Shown here: positions 58,601 to 64,000 of the stretch, piece after piece
Position numbering within the stretch: position 1 is the first letter of the stretch
Layout: each line of letters begins with the position of its first letter
Source of the DNA: Nectonema munidae
Taxonomy: Eukaryota; Nematomorpha; Nectonematoida; Nectonematidae
Reading direction: 5' to 3'
Assembly (NCBI GenBank): GCA_030549495.1
Contig: JAUIRK010001053.1
Coordinates: 436,001 to 500,000 of the forward strand
DNA length: 64,000 nt
The notes under the pieces: model-generated
What the model saw: only the letters and a program-made list of their open reading frames with translations
The model's database searches: none
What the model was told of the DNA's origin: nothing
Program-made: the position numbers and the translations under genes

Positions 58601-61600
58601 GCATGTTTAAATAGTTTTTCGAATATATTTTCTTGTTTTGCAATGCCTAACGTTCCCATATACTGGGATTTCATATAAAAATAACAAATATTTTCTCAAA
58701 AATGCTCAGAAAATCTTTTTAAATATTTATTAATACGAAAAATTTGTATAAAAAAGCAATTAATTGCAAACAAGGAAATTCGACTTCATAAAATGCCTGC
58801 ACTTATGGCGTGATAGACAGCTAAAAAGGGTGTCGTCCTTAGACAAAAAATTATTTTATAAGTTTTGAAAATTATAAAAAAAAGTTTTGTCTCTCCCCAA
58901 AAATTTAATGGATGTACGTCTCTGATATTCAGAAAGGAAACAAACATGAAAAAAAGTAACACGTTCTTCTCGAAAAAAGTCATATAAGGAGAGTAAATGT
59001 ATGTAGGTGTAATTTTACTGACGAATCCTAATTTGCACCGCTTATGGCAAATTGCTTCAGTGCAGTTTCGAACTCAAATCATATTGATTTGGGAGTAGGC
59101 ATCTTGAAGTAATCATTTACACAACATGTAAGGAATTCCTATTACAAAATGACAAAATTCCCTTTTGGATTAACTATGGCTTCAGCGTTGTTCACACTGG
59201 GTAGATGAAATATCTAGGTTTGTCTAATTTGTATACAAAAAAGACAAACGATTCTGTCAAAATATAACATTTTTGGCACAATTTATATTTACGTTTTGGC
59301 TACACCTTTAGAACGCTTACTTGGCAGAGTTATGAAGACGAAAGAAAGGGTGATGATTGAGAATGCAGCCAAAAACAACAGACCAAATATTCTCAACGCA
59401 AAACAGGACTCTGGCCTTTGATAAGAGGCCGGTGTGATGGACTTGCTGAGGTATCTTTGATACGCACTCATCCTTGGTTCTTGAAACAATGACTGCATGC
59501 CGTTGTTTGAAGTTTGTGTATCTGCGTTATTTGTCGGCATTGTCGCTGTCGTCATCTCCACACTTGTGACATTCTCACTTGTGCTGGCAGCTGTTGGCCC
59601 TGTCTCTTCTGGTGGAGGCTACAAAAAATTTTGAAATCATATCGGAAATTAAATATGCTGCAATTCAGTGAAAATGATTTACGAATCAACATATTTCGGA
59701 CAAAAAACAGTTTTCTTAGAAAGTAGCAAAAAAGATATTCGTTCTTAATTGTAGAGCTATAACTTTGCTATTTTTTCAAATAAAGTATAATGTCAATATA
59801 TAATATAAGATAACATTTGTAACGATACCTCATATTATACCTTATAATTTTATTTTATAGGTAACTTTTAACCATTTGTTTTTTTCTATTATCTCTACAT
59901 TTTAAACCTAGTATACATTGGTATTTTTTAATCCTAGGCGTAAGATCATCTCGATGGAAGATGCTCTTCTTTTCTCTCTGTTCTTCCTCGTGTTGCCTTG
60001 TAATTGCTGATGCCACTTACTTTTTTTAATTATCTATTTGTAGCACACTGAAGCTATTTTATTTTTAATGAAAGATATCGTCTAAATGTATTAAAACTTA
60101 ATAATTATATATAAAGTTTAGACAGCCAAGAAATTATGACTTCGGACTAAATTAGCGTATTATCACATTGATGTACATGAGTTCAATTTAAAGTTTGAAA
60201 GACATATGAGAGGCTTGCGAGACATATGAGGCAAAAGAATCGTTAAGTTGGTTTTTTTAAAATATTATTGAAGTATCTCTCTTAGGCCTTTCAAAACTTT
60301 CGCGCAAAAACATTAAGATTTTAGCAAGTCTTAAATCTTCAAATATTTTTCAAAATTATATAAAAGGATTGTTAAAAATAAAAAACAATTACAAGGTTAA
60401 TTATTCTGTTATGAGAAGACATAATAAAGTAAAATGATTTGATTTTAAAATAAAATACGTGGGAATCATCAGTTGACGGCAAGAGATAAGTGGTGAGGCC
60501 AAGGAGATGAGCAGCATTTTTACACCAACATTTGATAAAACTTTTGAAAAGAGATGCAAATGAGTAGGAATCAAAAACTAGACCATGTGATATCTGCGGG
60601 ATAGTCAATTCTTTCACCAGTAAAAGGATTAAGTTTATACCCAACCTAAATGTTTGGCAGATTACATAGAAGTTGGTAAGGGTTAGATCAAAAACAAAAA
60701 ACAATACTCTTTTTTTCCTTTGTGTAAGGGTAGAAAGGTTGGATAGATTAAGGTAATGAGTGAAATCGGTAGCCAAACGATGAAAACAATGATTGAAGCA
60801 AACAAAAGCTAAAACGTTAATGCGGTTGAACGAAAAGAATCTGCAAACAAAATGGGAAGGCAGAGCAAAATCGCGTACATGAAATCTCTTAAGCGCCGTA
60901 TTGTGTAGCAGGATAACGACGCTTCACAATTCTGCAGAGGAAATGGTTGGATTCAAGATTTTGTTATACTCCGTATTTTTGTGTATACTCTGAAAATAGT
61001 GAAGTTTCCTTTTTTGTATCAATAAAGTGTTGTTTTTTCTTTTTAATTATTTATTTTCAAAATAACTACATTCAATTATTATTCGTGAATAAAAAATCAG
61101 ACAAGGTAGGAAACCACCTAGATATCGAAATAAAGTAGGCAGATTATATAAACTAAAATAATAATGAATTAAATGACCTGAAAATAAGGTACCTAATCAA
61201 GTAGAAAATCAAATTGTCAAATTATTTATCATCATCATCATCATCATCCATTTTTCCTTCGAGGCGTGGTTATTGTTCCCAAAGAGTCAGGGTCAACCAG
61301 TTTCCTGCAACAATTACGCCATTTCATTCTTTCTTCAGCATCACTTCGCACAAGCTTTCTTTTATCCATATCGTGGTGAATCACTTCATTCCATGCTTTC
61401 TTTGGTCTTCCTCTCTTCATCTTCCCATCAATCAATTCATCTTTTATCTTCTTTACAACGTTCCCTTCGGACATCCTTTCGACATGACCAAACCAACGTA
61501 ATCTATTCTCTTCTAAATGCACTTCTATATCCTCAATTCCAATTTTCTTTCTCAACACATCGTTGGCAATCAAATTATTTATCGATCTATATAATTAATG

Positions 61601-62447
61601 AACACTCTATCTAACTAAGCAACATTCAAGATAGCTCATTAAAAACGAATCAAACCTCTAATTAGTTAGTTCTCGACCAATAAAGGAGGGCTAACTATTA
61701 GCTATCTGAGTAAGTAGCGTGAGTAAGGTTGGTTAGGTAGTGGGTTTCGATAGCACAAGGTCTTGGGTTCGATCCCGCAAGAAGCCTACTTTCCTCATAG
61801 TTCGATACAAGCGGCGCAATTGTGCCTTCTCAATGAAAACACCCCACGGTACCTTTACCTTTATCTGACTTGAAAATTCATGTACGCGATTTCATTGATA
61901 GCAAAAAGAAATACTAGTGAAAAGAGGAAACGTTTGGCATAGCGCAAAGCAGGAATATGAATAAGCTCAACGAAGGGACTGAAGTCAGGATCATTTAGGT
62001 TTCTAAAAAACCATAGTACTCCAGGCCTCAGAACTTCTCTAAGAAGATTGACAGTTGAAGCAGTGAAGAAGGCAAAGACAAAGCCGATGAACCAGTGAAT
62101 GAGGGAAGATGAGATTGGCGAGGTTTTGAAGAAGTCGATACGCGTCTTCAGCTCATGACCGAATAATTTCTAAGTGAAAAAGTTGTGTTATTTATTCATA
62201 TACCAAAGCTCGTTAAATAACTCACCAAGGAACAAAAATCAAACCACCAACCACAAAGCAAGGGAAAAATTCCAATCTCTATCGCAATTAGCATGAGAAC
62301 TTTGATGAATATGTAGGTTGTTGCGGCAAAGCGTCGTAATCTTAAAACATAGTGCAATTCGTATCCGCAGTCGTAAGTGAAGAGAAGAGGAAAAAGAAAA
62401 TAAATGAAACAAATTTTATTTATTATGCACATTTTCATCTCATCAAT
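49640..62447 (-). CDS. MARCHF6: MARCHF6 (TEB4/Doa10) ER E3 ubiquitin ligase, C-terminal seven exons
   Basis: Minus-strand exons 62447-62226, 62169-61915, 60808-60708, 60645-60459, 59618-59321, 53530-53199 and 50011-49640 join in phase to 588 codons plus stop. All visible introns are GT-AG; two are short (57 and 62 nt). The product follows human MARCHF6 from about residue 330 to its end: IEIGIFPLLCGWWFDFCSL, LLREVLRPGVLWFFRNLNDP, VWLPISLITLIYPTFLPL, FALRIFGLLFLAAFSI, RGVFTAYCVIAAKV, PFMLGLLIDL, SLDQTP, DWAFGL and SFPYVFIHLLLPLL. The protein has many membrane helices. MARCHF6 sits in the ER membrane and marks misfolded and sterol-pathway proteins for degradation. The catalytic RING-CH and first helices must lie past 64000. 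The last ~30 residues (after LSLTYLIITTLN) match poorly. Introns carry pogo, RTE, SINE and MITE insertions. Confidence 0.9.
51092..51210. mobile_element. TTAA MITE, CCCGTTAACG subfamily, copy C
   Basis: A 119-bp element with perfect 10-bp ends CCCGTTAACG and perfect TTAA duplications (51088-51091, 51211-51214). The interior has CAGACGATATCTAATG and GATAAACGCAGACGG. It lies in the last MARCHF6 intron; the similar copy D at 63538-63666 is in the opposite orientation. Confidence 0.85.
52386..52460. mobile_element. TTAA MITE fragment, copy E
   Basis: Matches the right half of copy D: TTTAATACAAATTATCTGC, then a TATTGGATAT-like block, then TTCTGGTCGTTAACTGGTCAA. The left half is missing. A shorter scrap of the same end, CTGGTCGTTAACTGGTCAA, stands at 51226-51244. 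Confidence 0.5.
52992..53127. mobile_element. TTAA MITE, CCCATTTA subfamily, copy B
   Basis: Inverted near-copy of A (47836-47965), sharing GACGATATCTAAAAAAA, CGCAGACGATTTATATTC and GGAACATTGGTCGTAAATGGG. TTAA follows at 53128-53131; the left end is eroded. It lies in the last MARCHF6 intron, about 70 bp after the exon ending at 53199. Confidence 0.7.
53531..54472. other. MARCHF6 intron part, no further feature recognised
   Basis: AT-rich intron sequence between the exon starting at 53530 (minus) and the pogo element. An imperfect palindrome built on GGATATC lies at about 54390-54440. Confidence 0.4.
54833..55971 (+). pseudogene. pogo transposase (CENPB-like DNA-binding plus DDD domain), broken
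   Basis: The first part encodes a helix-turn-helix of CENPB/pogo type (MPPTRRIQYTVKEKIAMAEY, then NSGAARHFGIDQSNIRR). A second helix-turn-helix follows (STTELRVRALQVAPHFGA, YGWVARFLERHNLSVRR). The DDD-type core has IGNADQTPLTFDLP (first Asp), SILVLDSFRCHKT (second Asp) and LQPLDVSVNRPFKERMRK (third Asp). Two in-frame stops fall in the N-terminal third (codons in R*KRNR and RRR*AGI) and another follows VMLAS near 55445. The frame changes near 55450-55530 and again near 55650. All three catalytic Asp remain. ATG 54833 is the natural start. Confidence 0.82.
56110..58247 (+). mobile_element. RTE-clade LINE, 5'-truncated, nested in pogo
   Basis: The insertion lacks the endonuclease domain and begins just before the linker to the reverse transcriptase. 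It ends with GGATGATGATGATGATGAC (about 58228-58246), the short (ATG)n tail typical of RTE-type LINEs. A clear target duplication could not be found. The RT frame is unbroken, in contrast to the dead pogo around it, so this is among the youngest insertions of the window. Confidence 0.8.
56118..58196 (+). CDS. RTE LINE reverse transcriptase with PHD-like zinc finger (partial ORF)
   Basis: 692 codons without a break. The linker (SWWWNLDTVKLAIKTKKEKY, residues about 10-30) leads into the RT: NYRSIKLLEHPMKILERV (about 226-243), LLFIDLEKAFDCVQRD (catalytic Asp292), GVHQGSVLSPLLFVIVMD, and FLYADDLVL (YADD, 380-383). After the RT comes a Cys/His cluster (about 438-482: CSCCG, IQCFKCEKWVHKRC, FVCRRC) like a PHD/zinc-ribbon, then the C-terminal domain (FCYLGDMLDD, GSECWVL, RLRWFGHLERMDD, KRGRPKKTW). 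The zinc finger between RT and C-terminus occurs in some invertebrate RTE-like LINEs as I recall. The endonuclease is missing, so this copy could not move on its own. The first Met is arbitrary because the ORF is truncated. Confidence 0.85.
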   Translation: MTKSVSRKSSWWWNLDTVKLAIKTKKEKYKIWRKDRGEESRKEYVHSKKNAKRVIANAMNDEVENEIVRIENLKEEVKMRNIFRMAKTESRKKQDIIGSACIRDNEGTLHSTTVAKLKVWKDYFSNLLNRKNTIESNLVMKLNEGPANIISRKEVEDAIMSMKSGKSSGHSDVSIEVLKLSGQEDKLADIGNRMMYGENMPEGWRKSVLVPLYKGKGDVKDCSNYRSIKLLEHPMKILERVFEKRIRQRVRIDEMQMGFMPNKSTIDAVFIVRQLIEKHMKVGKDLFLLFIDLEKAFDCVQRDVIFWALRQKGVLEYEVRAVIEMYNYAKTAVRVDGKISEWFSTGVGVHQGSVLSPLLFVIVMDAISDTIIKNHREFLYADDLVLAANTLNDLSDKYVAWKKVLEDKGLKINVSKTKVMIFKTKNMLRNAISNVDPCSCCGERVVRNAIQCFKCEKWVHKRCTTIKGSLQNVKSFVCRRCQLEADKLEKMEKNVKLGTDEVDVVQSFCYLGDMLDDSRDSSKSVTARIRCGWTKFKEISGLLCGKILSLKLYQVYVRSAMCYGSECWVLKKADTKRMMSTEMKMIRMMNGKTLKDRLTNDYLRRKMGMICIEEYMEENRLRWFGHLERMDDVRLTKSIKNEVFEGKAKRGRPKKTWMKAVVENMAKRKVKAEDAQCRKTWKRSCKQMANPG
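58357..59320. other. MARCHF6 intron part with degenerate element scraps
   Basis: A degenerate hAT-like end (TTTAATGGATGTACGTCTCTG-type, complement CAGAGACGTACATCC) lies near 58905-58924. The frame 58344-58532 (plus) starts in the pogo end and is not recognisable. The LTR-type scrap near 59128 is listed separately. Confidence 0.4.
59128..59222 (+). mobile_element. Tiny Gypsy-like LTR retrotransposon fossil (pol scrap)
   Basis: A short stretch reads like part of the reverse-transcriptase region of Gypsy-type elements (KFPFGLTMASALF-like). It is a broken relic of under 100 bp without ends, in a MARCHF6 intron; age cannot be estimated beyond old. Confidence 0.3.
61231..61569 (-). mobile_element. 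5'-truncated RTE LINE with perfect 14-bp target duplication
   Basis: Only the last ~340 bp of an RTE element are present. The duplication TCAAATTATTTATC stands at 61217-61230 and 61570-61583. Read on minus, the frame encodes the RTE C-terminus (VLRKKIGIEDIEVHLEE, NRLRWFGHVERM, KRGRPKKAWNEV) and ends in a (ATG)n tail (complement ATCATC at 61231-61249). It resembles the end of the copy at 56118-58196 (there RLRWFGHLERMDD and KRGRPKKTW) but is clearly a different subfamily. It lies in a MARCHF6 intron in the sense direction. Confidence 0.9.
61712..61868 (+). mobile_element. tRNA-derived SINE candidate
   Basis: The head has an A-box-like TTGGTTAGGTAGTGG (61729-61743) and a perfect B box GGTTCGATCCC (61766-61776), at close to tRNA spacing. 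A ~75-bp body follows (TTCGATACAAGCGGCGCAAT block) and a tail with CCTTTACCTTTA. The head cannot be folded into a sound tRNA cloverleaf with a paired acceptor stem, so a SINE fits better than a tRNA gene. It sits in a MARCHF6 intron, about 45 bp from the exon ending at 61915, antisense to the gene. No target duplication was seen. Confidence 0.6.
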
Positions 62448-63537
62448 CTATCATTATAATTTCGTTTTACTACTAGATCTATCTGCATATATTGTTGTTT
62501 TAGGAAACAATGCCGTGCTGTCTTCAGTTCAGATTCAATGAAGGCATTAAAACTTTAAAGTCACCATTGGATAAAAGATTCAGAACGGATTTGAGTTTAT
62601 TTAAATGACCAGAACGATGTCTCAATTGTTATAGACAGGATGGCAGTGAGTTCTTTCATTGGTAGAATACGGCCGTACGCCAGGCCTCATATGAAATTGC
62701 AATGGAAAAGGCTAAACAAAAAGTAGGGAATAATTGCAGCAGCACTTGAAAAGCTTTTATTTTGAAAGCAGCAAAACTTACTTAGAAATCCCTTTCAAAG
62801 ATAATGCAGAAAGTAGCCCTCTTAGCTAATACAATACAAACACATATTTTTAGAATGTCTATAGATGTGAAAGAGCATATTGTAACCGAAATAAAGGCTT
62901 CAGTGTTGTTTTTCTTTCAACTCAACAAGTTAACAGGTGTAAGCTTATGTTTCTAACTGTTTGCCCCTGAAAAATACGTTCATGTAGCTAACATTAAAAA
63001 CGAACTCTAGTTCTACAGTTCAAGTGAAATTACTAAAAAATATGTAAATTTTATGAGAAAATTTTGCTGAAGAAGGCCTTCAATAAGGAAATAGAAGGTG
63101 TTTAAGAATGGTGCATCGGTTATGCGAGGATTGAAGTTAGAGTTTACTACCACTTCATGCACAAGACATCCAATGCATGATCAACCGATATGCTCTCGCC
63201 AGTAAAACTTTCTGCTTTCTGAAGGAAATACTTGAGTCATTGTTTGAACGACAATACTTAACACTTCGATATTCAAAGAACCGTAAAAAAATATGAAGAC
63301 TCACCAAGAAAGTTTTCATTTTCTGCACACCAGTAAGTTGGTTATCAAAAGGAAGCATTATCCTGTATACATTTTTGACCACCTGAACAAACTGAATTTG
63401 AAATTTCAAGGGAAAGAAACTAGCTTCTAGCTTTTGTTTCTAAACTGCAGAATTGGAATAGAAAAACCAATACTAGAAACATCACTATGTTTGAAAAACT
63501 TTGTAGATTGATGGGTGAGCTCACATCAGTTCTTTAA
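62448..63537. other. MARCHF6 upstream intron, no further exon recognised
   Basis: The exon starting at 62447 needs a preceding exon ending in phase 0. None of the minus-strand frames here (including 63409-63155) resembles the MARCHF6 region expected before it, so that exon probably lies beyond the window. Confidence 0.4.
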
Positions 63538-63666
63538 CCGGTTAACGGCCAGAGTCGAGTATAGTCGACTTTACAAAAATAAAATCGTCTGCATTTATCA
63601 ATGCTCTTTAATACAAATCATCTGCTTTACATTAGATATCGTCTGATTATTCTGGTCGTTAACGGA
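63538..63666. mobile_element. TTAA MITE, CCGGTTAACG subfamily, copy D
   Basis: A 129-bp element flanked by TTAA (63534-63537 and 63667-63670). The left end is CCGGTTAACGGCCAGA; the right end is GATTATTCTGGTCGTTAACGGA. The interior has TCGACTTTACAAAAATAAAA and TAGATATCGTCTG. It is the inverted relative of copy C at 51092-51210. Confidence 0.8.
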
Positions 63667-64000
63667 TTAAACTTAAGAATCCTAGACATCTTCAGTCATT
63701 AGAAGAGAAATTTAGGGATATAAGAAGAACAGCAATCTTTGGTAAAAAATTAATTCCATACTGAACTTCATCTACCTACCATCTCAGATGAAATACAAGA
63801 TGAATTATTAGACTCAATCATTAAGTTTGTAAACTTTTTTAAATGAAATCAGTAACTCGGTTCTGATGCGCTATGCATCAGTCATACTCCAAAGTCAACA
63901 AGGTATTAGCTGTACGATTCCTTGTACCATTTGCGTATTTCTAGTTCAATGAGGCAGGCAAGAAACTGATTGGATATTTGAGATGACATGAGACTGGCTA

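Noticed and set aside
60372-60776. Minus-strand ORF of 134 codons as one exon
   Set aside because: Its first half is the wrong frame of exon 60808-60708 plus a 62-nt intron; only 60645-60459 is coding in this frame.
61729-61776. Functional tRNA gene
   Set aside because: A and B boxes are good, but the flanks do not form a paired acceptor stem and a SINE-like body and tail follow.
62196-62438. Minus-strand ORF of 80 codons as a separate gene
   Set aside because: It is the MARCHF6 exon 62447-62226 read through its GTGAGT donor.

Overview
The window looks like an AT-rich animal genome, most likely an arthropod. It has spliced genes with very short introns (48, 50, 57 and 62 nt) next to introns swollen by transposons, animal-type host proteins, and a dense load of hAT, piggyBac, pogo, RTE and CR1/Jockey-like elements. 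A copepod such as a sea louse is my guess from the overall flavour; the sequence does not prove it.

Four host genes can be supported. (1) A FANCI homologue lies on + at 11976-15629 as a single open frame of 1217 codons. (2) A short MYCBP (AMY-1)-like gene lies on + at 23721-23933. (3) SRP19 lies on + at 38415-43024, rebuilt from five exons that join in frame to 150 residues; two of its introns hold transposon debris. (4) The C-terminal half of MARCHF6 (TEB4/Doa10), an ER E3 ubiquitin ligase, lies on - at 62447-49640 as seven phase-consistent exons; its 5' exons lie beyond the right edge.

Most of the rest is mobile DNA. From left to right: a decayed hAT (590-1620) and an RTE fragment (1885-2345); a hAT with clear ends and an 8-bp target duplication (3254-7346); FANCI; a piggyBac whose transposase N-terminus is tandemly repeated (17087-20603); a hAT-like element of an unusual family with a perfect 8-bp duplication (20652-22857); MYCBP; an inverted, decayed copy of a TTAA-type element full of ~150-bp repeats (about 24990-27190); another hAT ruin (28086-30056); a minus-strand LINE (31370-37350) split by a 2994-bp non-autonomous TTAA element (32830-35823); SRP19 with more hAT and LINE remains; a repeat-rich, gene-poor stretch (43.1-49.6 kb); and MARCHF6.

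In MARCHF6, one intron carries a pogo element (54473-58356) that itself carries an RTE LINE with an unbroken reverse-transcriptase frame. Other introns hold a 5'-truncated RTE with a 14-bp duplication, a tRNA-derived SINE, and short TTAA MITEs. One more MITE lies just 3' of the gene.

The host genes are unrelated to each other: DNA crosslink repair, a Myc-binding adaptor, signal recognition particle assembly, and ER-associated degradation. No operon-like or defence-like system was seen. The most unusual material is in the transposons: the in-frame repeat in the piggyBac transposase, the repeat-laden TTAA element, and the hAT-like family with a QHH..LD motif.
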